From Gymnorhina tibicen (Eukaryota; Chordata; Aves; Passeriformes; Artamidae): a DNA stretch of 64,000 nt. The translations under genes were made by a program, and so were the position numbers. Numbering within the stretch: position 1 is the stretch's first letter; the number at the start of each line of letters is the position of its first letter. This document shows positions 26,972-38,764 of the stretch, in pieces. The DNA lies in the NCBI GenBank assembly GCA_013399875.1, contig VXAZ01001833.1, positions 124,001-188,000 of the forward strand, given 5' to 3'. Below the pieces are notes generated by a model, which did no database searches, was not told the origin of the DNA, and was given only the letters and a program-made list of their open reading frames with translations.

Positions 26972-28712
26972 ACCAATCACGTAATACAAAAATGTGTTTG
27001 TGTTGTATTTTTTCAACTTGTCACACACGCATTATCAATCAGACAGGCCTAAATTGTTCAGTAACTGGTTGATACATGCATGTAACCCTGCTTTGTACTC
27101 ACAGGTGAGCCTGTGCCACAATGTCAGGGATATATATGGACCACATCATTTTCAAATCACCTCCACTTTGCCTTCTGCTCTTCCCAGCTGCCCCTGCTGT
27201 CTCCAGGCTACAGTTTACAAGTTTTCTAAACTTTCAAACACATTACGTATGCTCTTACAGCTTAATTTACAGAAGTGTTAAATAATCTGTATTTTCACTT
27301 TATCTGGGTTCTCTCAACCTTTCTGTCCTCCAAAAACTGACAAACTGAAAAGAGACCATAAAATAGTTGCATGACTGTATTTTACTTTTGCACTAAGTCT
27401 CTGATTCAGTACTTCTGTGAGAGAACCAGTGTCATGCTGCAAAGAGATTCCTGTCTATAATGAAAATTAGATGTAAAATTACAAAATGAGAGTCTACTTA
27501 GAAAATGAGAAGATTAGGAAGTTAAATGATTAGAAGATAAAAAATTTTCTTCCTGCTTTGTTGTGGAGTTTTACAGTGTGCTTCCAGGTATACTCGACAT
27601 TTATTAGCTAGCTGATCCCTTCCTGTAGACTTTAAATTTTCTAAAGTTGTCTTTCTTTAAGGTTTGAATTGAAGAAGAACCAAGCAATCCAGCCTACAAC
27701 TGAAGGCACTATTTAATTGCTGTTCATATACAGTAAGTGTTACATAATGTTAAGCACTGTAAAAAACATATTGGGTGTCTCAGTTACTGAAGTCTACACC
27801 GTCTCTGTGCCTCAGTTTTATAAAATGAGGATAACAATATCCCCTCAATGTTCAGGAATTTTGAGAAGATTTACTGGTGTTCAGGACTCACCCAAATACT
27901 CTAAAGAATCTGAATTAACAATCTTTTGAATTTATGCAATAATTACCTATATACCCTGAAAAAAGAAATAGAAATAACTGAATAACCCCTCATGAGACAT
28001 GCACCACGCATTCTGTTCACCTGCTAAAGAGCTGAGGTAAGAAAGGAAAACAGATCAGGAGGATACACTAAGGTGAAATACTACTTCTTAGTGCAAGACC
28101 ATGAGAAAAAAAAAAATATAAAATCTGTAAAGATAACTTTGATCCAGCTAAATTTTGAGGACCAGACTTTGTAATATCAAAAAATGTTCTTTTTATGCAG
28201 TAAGAAACAAAAATTTAGAACCAACTGGCAAAAAGCAACTAATAAGGTTATGCAATCTAGTCAGTGGGATCATGTCTCTCAGTGAGATTTATTTCATGTG
28301 CACTAGATGCCAACACACTCCTCTAGGTTCATATAAGAATTAGTATTTTTGATAATGAAAACTTTTGATAACAAAGTTAGACTGCTTCATCTAAGTTCAT
28401 GTTTATCACATCCAGCCTTCATATCAGATCTTAAATGTCTCTCCAGTTCACATTTTTTATTCAACAAATCTAACAAATGCAGGTTGCGCTCACCTTGAGG
28501 AAAGACAGGGCCAAATGCCAAAACTATTGCATGATAAGGAAAGATAAAAAATACATATCATTTTCTGTCAACATATTCTGTCAACATATTTTTCTCTGGG
28601 CTTTTTGATCTTTCCTTGTGATAAATTCTGATAACACCCTGCATTCTGTTATGTAATTATAACTGTGTTGTCCTCATTAATTAAGCCTGTGCAAGACTGA
28701 ACCACTTTTTAT
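26972..28712. other. Unassigned AT-rich DNA
   Basis: No gene or repeat family is recognised. A 13-bp unit (TTCTGTCAACATA) is tandemly duplicated at 28,563-28,588. A-runs occur near 28,106-28,118. Confidence 0.6.
28563..28588. repeat. 13-bp tandem duplication
   Basis: TTCTGTCAACATA occurs twice head-to-tail without mismatch. Confidence 0.9.
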
Positions 28713-28717
28713 CTGCC

Positions 28718-29323
28718 TGTGCTGGTTTTGACTGGGGTAGCCTTAACTTTCTTCACAGTGGCTGGTATGGGGCTGTGTTTTGGATTTGTGCTGAACACAG
28801 ACAGGGTTGATAACACAGGATGTTTTTGTGATTGCTGAGCAGGGCTTACACAGAGGCAAGGCCTTTCTGCTGTTTGTACTTCCACGTGGGTGAGGAAGTT
28901 GGAGGTGCATGGGAGGCTGGGAGGAGACACAGCTGGGACAGGTGACCCAAACTGACCAAAGGGATATTCCAGACCATCCAGACCATATGACATCGTGCTC
29001 AGTACATAAAGTTGGGGGAAAAAGGAGTAAGGGGGGAATTTTTGGACTGATGGTGTTTGTCTTCCCATTCAAGTTTCATGCATGATGGGGCCCTGCTCTC
29101 CTGGAGATGGCTGAACACCTGCCTGCCATGGGAAGCAGTGAAATAATTCCTTGTTTTGCTTTGCTTGTGTACATGGATTTTGTTTTCTTTATTAAACTGT
29201 CTATAACTCAGCCTGTGAGTTTTCCAGCTTTTGTCCTTCCAATTCTCTCCCCGATCCTGCTGGTGAGGGAGTGAGGGAGAGGTTTCCTGGAGCTTGCTTG
29301 CTGTCTGGGGTTAAACCAAAACA
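28718..29323 (+). mobile_element. Solo LTR, ERVL-like endogenous retrovirus (606 bp)
   Basis: The element starts TGTGCTGGTTTTGAC and ends GGTTAAACCAAAACA, giving TG...CA ends with a short imperfect terminal inverted repeat. It is flanked by a perfect 5-bp target-site duplication CTGCC (28,713-28,717 and 29,324-29,328), the length expected of ERVL-class integration. A TATA-like TACATAAAG lies at 29,003-29,011 and a polyadenylation signal ATTAAA at 29,191-29,196, so the LTR reads on the plus strand. Interior phrases (GTTGATAACACAGGATG, ATTGCTGAGCAGGGC, CAAAGGGATATTCCAGACC) are shared with the LTR at 59.56-60.17 kb, so both belong to one LTR family. No internal viral sequence adjoins it, which fits a solo LTR left by LTR-LTR recombination. 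Confidence 0.92.
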
Positions 29324-29328
29324 CTGCC

Positions 29329-31019
29329 TCCGTTCTGCACTGAACCTATTGGTTCAGCAGAGGTTGGTGACACAGAAATTTCTTTTCCTTTGAACAGGCA
29401 ACATTTGCTTTAAAATTGTTAAACAAAAGTGAAGATCACATGAGCTAAAAATGAGAAATAAAGACGAGAAATCTCAAAGAAAAGACCAAATTTTGAAAGT
29501 TGAAGAAACAGCTACTCTCACCATCAATGTTCTTTCTTCTATGGAAAACACTTATTCTCCGTGTCAGCAAAAAAAAGGAAAAAATAAGAAAGCAGTTGTC
29601 ATTAGAAGTTAAGGTAGAATATTTGACATTACCTGAAGATGCTTTACAGCTCAGTGCTTTGGCTAGCATATTACAAACACACCTTCTGTCGTGCATATTT
29701 CAAGTACAAGCAGTTCCTTACGAAGCCCATTTGAGTTTCAATAATACCAATGGATTAACAAACGTCTTGTGAAAATGTGAATTGATCCAAGCTTCTTGAG
29801 CCCTTAAAATATACGATAACAAATTATAGTACAATAAATTCCATGTAGGTGTTTCCAGTCTTAAGCAAATTATTTTCCCTCCCTCCGAGTAGTAACTGTA
29901 ATTTCAGCCTCCAGCAGGCCCTTTGTGAGAATGGATGACACACCCTGAGGAAGGCAACACACTGACACAAATGAGAGAAAAAACCCTACCACCACCTCCA
30001 AATAAACAAGAGGTGTAAATGACCTACTGTTTAGGTATCACTTACTTTTCTATGCTTTAGCATCCTGCCAACCCTGAACAAATTCAGAGCAAACTTTTCC
30101 TGCCAATCCACAGTCCCACACTTAAGAAAGCTCTGGGACCAGGAGCAATTTAGAAGGAAGAGAAGACAATATCCAGTAATGTAATCCTGTCTGCAAAAAT
30201 GGAGTTTTAAGACAGATTTGACTGAATTGAAGCTTGTAGGCACTGCTCCGTGTGAGGCCTGCTCCAGTGATGGGTGGTCCCTGCCACAGCACTCAGTGCC
30301 CCATGCCATAGACTACCGCTTATCTGCTCCCTGCCCAAATAGTGCAAAGGAAGGTCTTTTCTAACCCTCGTGCTCCTCTGCAGTTGAAAGATATGTCTCT
30401 TTTCTAAACAAATCTTCCTGTCTCGCAGTTTGATGAGTTAGTTACAAGATACATCCCTCCAGCATCAACAGAAAGAGGATTTCCGTCAGGAATGCAGAAT
30501 TTACATTCTCCTCATATGGTGTCCAGCTTCCAAAAGTGTTTTCTTTCATGTTTGTAACCACTGCTATCTTTACTAGACTATGTTTTACTAGCTGTACATG
30601 GGAAAGTTAAAAAAAATTCCCACATACGATCCTGAAACATATAATTTGATTATAAACCTAATAAAAAGCTGTCAGCATCATCTTTTTATCATCAGCTGAT
30701 AGATGTAATACTGCTCTTTCCACAGTCCTCTATGGAATTCATGGGTTTAAGAGCATGAGATACAAAATCCACCAAGGACTGATGAATTCTTCGATCTGCT
30801 GCTTTCTCTCTCAGCCCCATATACACAAATCAGAGCATCTCTGATCAAAAAGGATGATTAGGAGCATCTCTGATTAAGAAGCCTCCAAGCTGCAATGACC
30901 CCTTCATATACTCTTTCAGCTGCCTCTTTCCTCAGTACATCTTATCTCAATGTTGAACCTCCTAACTCAATTCCAATTGAATTGAAATTTCTGACTCAAT
31001 TTCCAATTTTGGGATTGTT
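29329..31019. other. Unassigned DNA
   Basis: No gene or repeat family is recognised. A direct repeat of AGCATCTCTGAT occurs near 30,833-30,883. Confidence 0.6.
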
Positions 31020-31197
31020 AAAACTTTCCCAACAAGGCTGAAAAAACCTGTCATCATAGCGTTGGAGATTTCCAGACCTCTACTGACTCAGAACCTGAGA
31101 AATGTGATCCAGTTTTGAGATGAGTCTCCCTTTAAGAAGTAGGCTGGACTACATAACCTTTCAAGATCTTTTCTATCCTAAATTAATCCTATGATTT
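31020..31197 (+). mobile_element. Old CR1 LINE 3' tail
   Basis: The last part (AGTAGGCTGGACTACATAAC, then TTTTCTATCCTAAATTAATC, CTATGATTTTA) matches the standard end of the CR1 3' UTR, ending near 31,197. The 5' part is heavily diverged and its border is approximate. Confidence 0.65.
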
Positions 31198-31984
31198 TAC
31201 ATGCCTATCTTTAGCATCTTCTCGTCTTCCCTTTGTTACAGATGCCAAATGTTCCATTTAATTCAAAATCACCAGCTTGGACGGAACATTCACTTCTTTC
31301 ATTCCAAACATAAAGTGGAAATATCTTCTGAGTCTAAATTCCCCTAAAAAGCCAGCCAATGAAATAAATAAATAAACAACCCAAACTTTTGTAATTTTAC
31401 TATCTGCCTCTAACAATTATCTATATCTAACCTGGTCTTCTGCTGGAATAGTTTTAAGGAAATAAAACAACTCTATCACTTTTAGGAACACTGCAGAAGT
31501 TTCTGGCTATTTGAGATGTCACCCATGCTGAAATCAAATGTAATGAAAGCAGTTCCTCATATATATTACAAATATATGTGTAAGGAATAAGTTGTTCTCA
31601 GATGAATAGGATGATACATGAGAGCTATCCATGCACATTTCATTCTTTACCACATGTAATAGTATCTTTGATATAGGCAGCAACACCCTCTTTTTTCTTT
31701 TTGTTTATTTTTAATTCAACAGAGTTTAACTAATGCTTTTAAATGTCCCATCAATAAGAGCCAACCAACATCCTTTCTCTAGTCAACCATAAAGTATTTT
31801 CTTAAAAAGCAGTATCACTATCTTTAAAACTTTCATCATCATACAGTTCTGTAATAGGTTGAAACTGAGTTGACTGACAAGTTCCCAAGTCAATTAAGCT
31901 TCTGTGATTTTGCATATTTAAACGCCATGCATGTGCAAGAATTTCCCCCTGCTTCTGGGCTTTTGGAAAGGTAACTGGGGTGCC
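31198..31984. other. Unassigned DNA, possibly the decayed edge of the NUMT
   Basis: No gene is recognised. The last 100-150 bases before 31,985 may be further mitochondrial sequence upstream of ND4L, but I could not align them convincingly. Confidence 0.45.
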
Positions 31985-32255
31985 CACACAGCCTGGCATT
32001 AATCGAGAAGGGGACAAGTGCCCTGTTAATGTGGCTTACTGGACACCAAGCATTGTCATCCACCCTAATAACCCAACGCATGCCAGCATTGTCTGCCTGC
32101 AAAGTAGACACGGGCCTAGCAATACTGACTGCCTCTACATGAACCCATGGTTCTGACCACTTACATAACCTAAGCCTCCTACAATATAAAAAATCAATTA
32201 TTACATTCCTCCCCATAGTCTTCCTATCCCCTCACCCAAAATTCCTTTGAACTAA
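31985..32255 (+). pseudogene. NUMT: mitochondrial ND4L 3' part and ND4 start
   Basis: This is a nuclear copy of mitochondrial DNA, not a working gene. In the organelle, ND4L and ND4 are membrane subunits of respiratory complex I. On the plus strand, with mitochondrial code, the ND4L C-terminus reads ACKVDTGLAMLTAST, then THGSDHLHNLSLLQ (about 32,094-32,186). It passes directly into the ND4 N-terminus (LLPMVFLSPHPKFL, about 32,203-32,247), which keeps the ND4L-ND4 junction seen in vertebrate mitochondrial genomes. The codon TGA at 32,248-32,250 sits at a tryptophan position, the signature of mitochondrial coding. The part before about 32,040 is more decayed and appears to have lost a block of ND4L codons. 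The copy is broken at 32,255 by the solo LTR at 32,256-32,724 and resumes after it. Confidence 0.88.
32250..32255. repeat. Target-site duplication, left copy (AACTAA)
   Basis: AACTAA immediately precedes the LTR and recurs immediately after it at 32,725-32,730. In the mitochondrial parent only one copy would be present. Confidence 0.9.
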
Positions 32256-32724
32256 TGCTGCGGTGTGTAGTTTCCTGCGTTGGTATGGCAAGCCGCAGCC
32301 TTCCCGGAGAGCTCTGCGGGGTTATCTTGGGGACAGCGGCTGTCCCACTTCCCGTAGCCCTTCTGGGCGGCCCGCGCTGTCCCGGCTGGCTGTCGGCTCC
32401 ACAACATGGTGGCGATAAAGGAGGAGAGAAGGCTCCCCACATGGGGACCTCAGAGGATCTTTATTCACAGGTGACAGGCAGGTTCCCCATGGCAGAGAGA
32501 GAGCACCTGGCGTGGAGCCCGGAGTTTTATATGGGGATGAGGGGGCAGAGAGAGCACATGGACTAATGGTCTCAGGACATAGGGGCGGTACACGGGCAGG
32601 GTTGGGGCAACAGAACCAACAGAGAGAACCCGAGGGTGTGGCCAGGACTAGGGGTGGGAAGGGAGAGCCATGTGGAAAGGGCAGGCATTTAGTAAGAAAA
32701 AGAGTGGGGAAATACAGCACCACA
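32256..32724 (-). mobile_element. Solo LTR, ERVK/alpharetrovirus-like, 469 bp
   Basis: The LTR is bounded by a 6-bp target duplication AACTAA and reads on the minus strand: it begins TGTGGTGCTGTATTTCCCC and ends CTACACACCGCAGCA. The TATA box ATATAAAA lies at 32,525-32,532 and the polyadenylation signal AATAAA at 32,460-32,465 (both minus), about 60 bases apart, implying a short R region. The 6-bp duplication and short R favour a class II (ERVK or alpharetrovirus-type) origin, but I cannot assign a named family. The LTR is GC-rich and CpG-containing, unlike its surroundings. Open frames of 133 codons (minus) and 103 codons (plus) lie inside it and are by-products of the GC-rich LTR. No internal viral genes adjoin it. 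It lies inside the ND4 NUMT, so it integrated after the mitochondrial transfer. Confidence 0.92.
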
Positions 32725-33115
32725 AACTAAGGTCACCGTACCTAAGTAATCACCTCCTAATCACCACCCTCAGCCTACAATGACTGCTCCTAGCATCCTA
32801 CCCCATTCCCCCTCAAAGCACTAGCCGAAAGAACTGGTACTGACCAAATCTTATCTCTCCTATTAGTACTATCCTGCTGACTACTATCTCACATAATCAT
32901 AGCAAGCCAGAGCCACCTGCAATACAAACCACCAACACGAAAAGCAATATTCCTCACAACCTTTAATTAGAGTCCAACCATTCATTATCTTAGCCTTCTT
33001 GGCCACAAAACCAATACTATTTACTCTTGGGCCAGCAGAGCCAGACCTAACCAATGGGATAGAAAAGAATAAGAAAAGATAAAAGGAATCAGGACCTATT
33101 TATCCATCCTGCACT
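32725..33115 (+). pseudogene. NUMT: mitochondrial ND4 continuation
   Basis: After the LTR and the second AACTAA, ND4 sequence resumes. Readable stretches with mitochondrial code are LLITTLSLQW (about 32,754-32,783, with Trp as TGA at 32,781-32,783), GTDQILSLLLVLSCWLLSH, and MASQSHLQYKPPTRKAMFL (to about 32,958). A frame change leads into RVQPFIILAFLATKPMLF (about 32,971-33,020). Another TGA tryptophan is at 32,878-32,880. Several frame changes separate these blocks, so the copy is non-functional even by the mitochondrial code. Weak ND4 similarity continues to about 33,115, where it fades, so the right border is approximate. Together with the left part about 0.65 kb of mitochondrial DNA is represented, co-linear with the organelle. 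Confidence 0.88.
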
Positions 33116-36100
33116 TTTCCTTCAAAAACTCCACCTTCCCACATTGACTGCCTTCTCATTCTCTGGATAAACACTACCCAGTCCCTGCATGCCCAGGCTG
33201 AAGGCCCATAATGGGGGATGCAGAGAGTTTGGGCCGGAGCTGACATCTTCCCACCATGAACAGGAAAGAGGAGACCAGGTTAGGAAACCCGGGGACAGAC
33301 CCTGAATTAAACACTAGCAGCTTCTGCTGCCATCAATGGGACAGAAATAGGAACTGTGGTGTCTTGGGTCATGCGGATATTCACCAGCATATTCTTTGAC
33401 ATCCAAAGTACAAAACCAGCAGCAGACATCCACTGTTAAGGCAGCACAGGTTGCTCTTCCTCTTTTCTTTCAGCACAGGTCAAGCAGACACCAGGACCAC
33501 TCCTGGCCCAGCTGCCTCTCTTAATTTTAGCTAAAGCCAGTTCTGTACAATGGCCAAATTTAGAAACTTTCTCTCCACTTTCAAAATAAAATAAAAGCAA
33601 ATATATTAGAAATGTGAAAAAAACCCAGATACAGGACCTTAAGTTCAGATATAAAAACCTAATTAGATGACAAGCTAGGAAAAAACTGCTTCAAGTGACC
33701 TTCATTTATCATACTGCTGGGTTTTTTTTCTACTCAGTAGATACTCTTTACTACAGACTATGTGAAACTGTTAAGCACATTAATGGATTGCTGCTTTATA
33801 AACAAGGAAGCAAATTAGTTTTAATAGGCTAAACAATTAACCTTGGAGAACATTTCATGCTTCTAAGCCTAGACAAATTATTGTCTGCTCTTGATTTTGA
33901 TGAAAATATATGTACAATGTCATTTTTCTGACATAAATCTTGCCTCCAAATCAAAGAGTGACTCTTGCTGTTGAACTTTACTGTATCTGAAAGCAGAAAT
34001 CAAATATATAGAAATATAGGAAATTATATACATAGGAAGCCTTCTAGATGTCAGAAATTTAGTTTGAATGTTCTAGTGCTGAAGGAGAGAAAGTTGTTAG
34101 AGTCGACACCAATTCACATTTCCTAACTTTTAAGGTGCTATTCCATTCACAGCTGAATTCTGGCCTCTGTTTTGAAAACTTTCTTTCGAGAAATCTGAAC
34201 TTCTCACTCTGTGTAGAAGTGAACTGTAAACAGATATTTTTGTTTTGATCTGAATTTCTTAATTACCAGAAATGGAACTATATGGTGATATTTGAAAAAG
34301 ATTGCAAACAATTTCAAATTTTCCCGAATTTTAATTTCATTAATAAAGTTATGACAAGTCCACATTATATCTCCATAACTGTAGCATGTGGAACAAAAAG
34401 CAGGATGATGTACAGATTTTACTCTTTATCAGAAGCATAACCCCATATGCACTAAAATGTTTTATTTCTAAATTTACGTCCCAGCTTCCAGAAGTTAAAA
34501 CTTCCAGACCTTTTGTCCTCTTCTGACCTGCTAAAAATTGCTGTCTGCCATCCTGAGATCATCAATCTTGCAGACACCATGACTGTTTCATGATAACATC
34601 TTTTACTACACATTACATTATTCTCACAGTAATAAATTTTGTAAAAACAATTAATTCTTTTAATTTAGGTTGTCTTCCATTATACATAGATGCCCATTTT
34701 CGGTGAGCTATTTAGGACAAGAATGAAAACCAACCTCATGGCACCTATGTTATGAACTCAGAATGCAAAACCATTTAAAATAAATAATCCAGAAGCAATT
34801 TACACATGGGGCCATAGCTATAAAAGTTTGACAAAACAAGCTCGGGAACAAGTTCTCTCTCCTACAATTGCTTACTCTGTCTTTACTCAGCTTTTTCTCC
34901 TTCTTCATCTCTTATTCTATCACAGCAGAAGCAAATGCAGGCCTCCTGGTTCTGACTTAACATGTTGTAATCATTTTCCCTTTGGGAAGAAATCTATTAT
35001 CTAAAAGAAAAATATACATAAGATTTTAAAATAAAAGACATAGCTGCTTCTTGTCTTTTTCTCAGTAGATTCTCCAATGAATCTTCAATCTATGCTTGCT
35101 TTTAAGCTCCGTTAACAGAAATCTTTTGTGGTTAAACACATCCCCTCATTTTCAATCTTAAGTGAAGTTCCAAATCAACTATAATCAGGGATGAAGCCTC
35201 AGGCCTTAAAAATTCCTTTTGTATCCCTAAAGGTAACACAAATCCCAACCTTGTTTTTGCTTTGAACTGTTAAGTCAACTTGTGGGCCCAGCCACAATTT
35301 CTAGTTATCTGTAAATATGCAAACATACAGAAATACAGAGCTAACTCACTGTCATCCTAGGCCAGAATGAAAAGATGAATATCCTCAATCGTTCTCCTTA
35401 TAGGGATCAGTTTGAAAATCAGATTTTCAGGAAATTTCATTTCATTGAACTGATTCCTAGAGACAGCCCCTCTCTCCCTATTGATTCCAGTTAGAGTCTG
35501 AGGAAACAAACCTCTTCTGGATTTCCAGAGTTCAGAGCTGAACCTTCAGCACAGGAAGGAATACAGAGCTAGCAAATTCCTCTTGAACTAGGAAAGAGAA
35601 CTTTTTACACAGGCGGAAGCCAGTGCTAGTGCACAAAAGCCCATCTGCCTCTTTGAACCTGCACCTGCTGTTCCTGACATCCTCCAAGAATCAACAGACC
35701 AGTTCATGCCTATGGGCTTGTTAAGGATGTAGATAGGCTGAGAATACTGAGGTTGGGTTTATCTTTGAGCAGAGGATGTTAATAAACCAGGTTAATGTGT
35801 TTCACAGGTTGTTTCCTTGTAGGCAGGTCAAAGAAGAGGAATCTGTTGCAGCCCTGTCAAAATGATGTTTTCTCAAGCAAGAGCAGTGCATTTGAGCTTT
35901 GAATATTTTCCAGTTCACTTCCCAGTGCATAAGTCAGGATAGTGGCTGTCACAGCTTCAGCCCCTCCAATTTCAACCCACATCACCAACAACACGAATCC
36001 CTTTGCCAAGGCAGCCTTCTGGATGTGTCCTCTCCATTCACTGAGACCCTGAAATTTTCCTGGGGGAAGCACAACCTGACAGCTGTTTTTATTCTAATGG

Positions 36101-37964
36101 AGCTGTAAGCCTTCAGACTGTTTTGCAGGAGCTGCATTGCAGCAATGCCCTCTCATAAGCTTGCCATACACCATGGATGGGTGTGATGAACAAGGATTGT
36201 GATTTTTCGTTGACATGCCATGTTTGCAGTGCTGAGGAACCCAAAAAGGACTACTTCTCTCACACTACTTATTTCTTCTGACCTGAAATTCCAACTTTCT
36301 ATTCACTGCAGCTTTTTTTACACAAACACAACACCTACCTACCAGCCTCTTCCAGAACTCATGCTCCAGAGCCATAAGGCCACTTTCAGCATAATAAGGA
36401 GTGGAGAAAAGTAATATAGACTCTGTCCAGCATGCCAAATCTATCATGAGAAGGCCAATATGTCACTGAGAATTATCACAACCGATTAGCAGTAAATATC
36501 CAAATAAAAGGTTCCAGGAGAAAGATGCTATGACAAAAAAAATCAGTTTTTCAATGCACTGACAAATAATTAATCGTAGTTAAGAAAATAAAAATAACAA
36601 AAAAATAATTTGGGCAGAAATTAGGGCATCCTAGCTAAGAAAACTTTACAGCCATGTGGGTAAAGAAGATGTTTGTAGAAGTCCTGACTGATGTCACCTT
36701 TCAAGTACATCAAAACTCAAAACCACTGACTTAGGCAGTATCCTTTCCAGAATGGGCAAAGTATGTGACAGTGTGCAAAGTACCACATTCAACAACAGCA
36801 TCTTCCAGACACTGCTTTAACAAAAAAAAAATCTGTGGCTATGCTTCTTTACATTCATATTACAGCATTAGACTTGCACAAATTCAATTATCTCCTTTTC
36901 TTGTGGGATCATGTTATTTGGAGAAAGAGGGTCTTGTGAAATATTTAATAAGAAACCTGATTCTTGGACAAAATATTCATTTTGCTCTTGAAGACCTGAA
37001 GCAGAACAATTTCACAGCAGAATACAAAGCAAGTGCATGAAAAACAAAGGTCATTTAGCTGTTAAAGTTCAAAGCCCAGAGTCTTACACAGGTATTTCTA
37101 ATTCCTTTACAAGATTATATCTTGAAAATACATTTTTTAAATCAGAAAGAATGTGTGTAGTTAGAGAATTACTGAATAAACAACCTTCATTTTGAAGAAA
37201 TGGAAGGAAGTGCCATTATATCAAGCGAAAGAATCTAGAAGAGGGGTGGGGAGAAGAGGCTGTAGGAATGTTTTCTGAAGACAGCAAGTTTAAGAATGAT
37301 GCATTATCTGTCAATCAAATGCCAACTGCTAGCTGGAACAGAACACATAAAAGTGCATGCACATGCTCCAAACCACAGCCACTCAGGCCAGCCGGAAGTC
37401 GATAATGGAAGAATAAAATACTGATTCCTCAGTGTTTCGTTCAATTTTGAGGAAAATATTGTCATGCTACTTGAATATTACCTTGCTGAAATGTCAGTAA
37501 TTCATCTTTGCAACAGCTTCATATTATTATTCTAAGATAAAGGAAAATGATATAGACATAGATGAGAATAAATAATCTATGAAAATGAGATAAGGCCAGT
37601 GACAAAACCAGCATTAGACTTCCTACTGGTTCTAGTTTCAGTACATTCGACCTATCAGAAAAAAACCTGCTAAAGCATTTGTCTCTTTCATTAGTTCACT
37701 TAGGTATGATTCAAATACCGTACCTTGAAACCAAACGTTAGTGTCCATACTGTCTATACAGTCTTTGAAAAAAACTCAACCATAAGCAATCATTTCCAAA
37801 AAAATCACAGTCACACTGAAATTTGAAACAGTAAGAACAGCCTGCCTTTGAAGGGGAATAAAGTCTTTAGCAGCACTACAGCTTGCTTTCTTTTTTTTTA
37901 GAGTAAAAATTAGGTGGCTCAGGAGTAATTATAAGATTAAATTTTCATACCAAGGTTTTGTCAC
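33116..37964. other. Unassigned DNA
   Basis: No gene or repeat family is supported. The section 33,150-33,560 is somewhat richer in G+C and might be unclassified repeat sequence flanking the NUMT. From 33,600 on the DNA is AT-rich with A-runs (for example 36,533-36,610). The largest frame, 91 codons at 36,765-37,040, has no domain. Confidence 0.55.
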
Positions 37965-38759
37965 TGTCATAAATGAAATTAGAAGGTTGGCTTTCACATG
38001 TTTAATTGTTCAGTGTCCAAATTTAAAATTGTTAAAATGGTTAATTATAAAAGTGTTAATTGTTGAATGTTACCCCAAGTTAGAGAGTTTATTCCCTGTT
38101 GGTTTCTTAAGATTTTACTCAAGTTCCCTCGTTTAACTGGTTTCAAGATGTGTAAAACTTTTCAATCCCTTTCCAAGTTCAGAAACACCCCTCACCCATA
38201 CCCCAGGGACTATTCCTAGCACTCGACCGTTAACCTGCAACTTAGCTCCATGGCAACGTGGAATTTTAATGAGGATTTTCCCGCCTTTGGAAACTGGTAA
38301 CACCATCACTGACTACTTCCCCTAGACAACAGCGAGCCATTGGTCAGAAGATATTACTTCATCCAAGGACTACACCAATCACCCAGTGCCATGGAGGCTG
38401 GACAAGGGGCGGTCTGGGGAGGGGACAAGAGGGCATAAAGGAAGGTGCACAGCGTCAGAATTTGCTCTTTCAGTTTCAGACTAGCTGGGGTGAAGAGCTC
38501 AACGCTGGGGTCACAGGTCTACCTCTCTTATCAGAGACTGGATAAAAGACTTTTTGCCCTGGATTAGCTGAGGCAAAACCCAGCGTTGCAAAGCTCTGCC
38601 TTGGGTCAAAAGCCAGTTCGGCTACAAGGGTCTCCGATCCCTGTGTTCCCAGGTTTTTGATTTTTTTTCTCCTTGGAAGTTTCTTTCCGAATTAATTTTT
38701 CCTTTAATAAATTCCTTTTATTTTTAATTAAACTACAAGAGTTGTCCCCATTTTTCACA
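37965..38759 (+). mobile_element. Solo LTR of an endogenous retrovirus, 795 bp
   Basis: The element begins TGTCATAAATGAAATT and ends CCCCATTTTTCACA. The ends are partly inverted copies (TGTCATAAATG against TGTGAAAAATG). A perfect 5-bp target duplication GTCAC flanks it (37,960-37,964 and 38,760-38,764). It reads on the plus strand: a TATA-like GCATAAAG lies at 38,433-38,440 and a polyadenylation signal AATAAA at 38,706-38,711. The U3 part starts AT-rich, with many TTAATTGTT-type motifs, and then becomes GC-rich. CCAAT-type motifs and a G-run cluster lie just before the TATA-like box. It does not resemble the other LTRs here. The length and 5-bp duplication allow ERVL or ERV1, so the class is left open. 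No internal viral sequence adjoins it. Confidence 0.88.
38406..38433 (+). promoter_or_regulatory. G-run cluster / GC box beside the LTR TATA-like box
   Basis: Four G-runs (GGGG, GGGG, GGGG, GGG) are separated by loops of 6, 1 and 6 bases, which fits the canonical G-quadruplex pattern. The first run includes a GGGGCGG GC box of the Sp1 type. The cluster ends directly at the TATA-like CATAAAG. The promoter role is inferred from position in the LTR. Confidence 0.55.
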
Positions 38760-38764
38760 GTCAC

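Noticed and set aside
32255..32723. Overlapping 103-codon (plus) and 133-codon (minus) frames
   Set aside because: Both lie wholly inside the GC-rich solo LTR, which explains the lack of stops.
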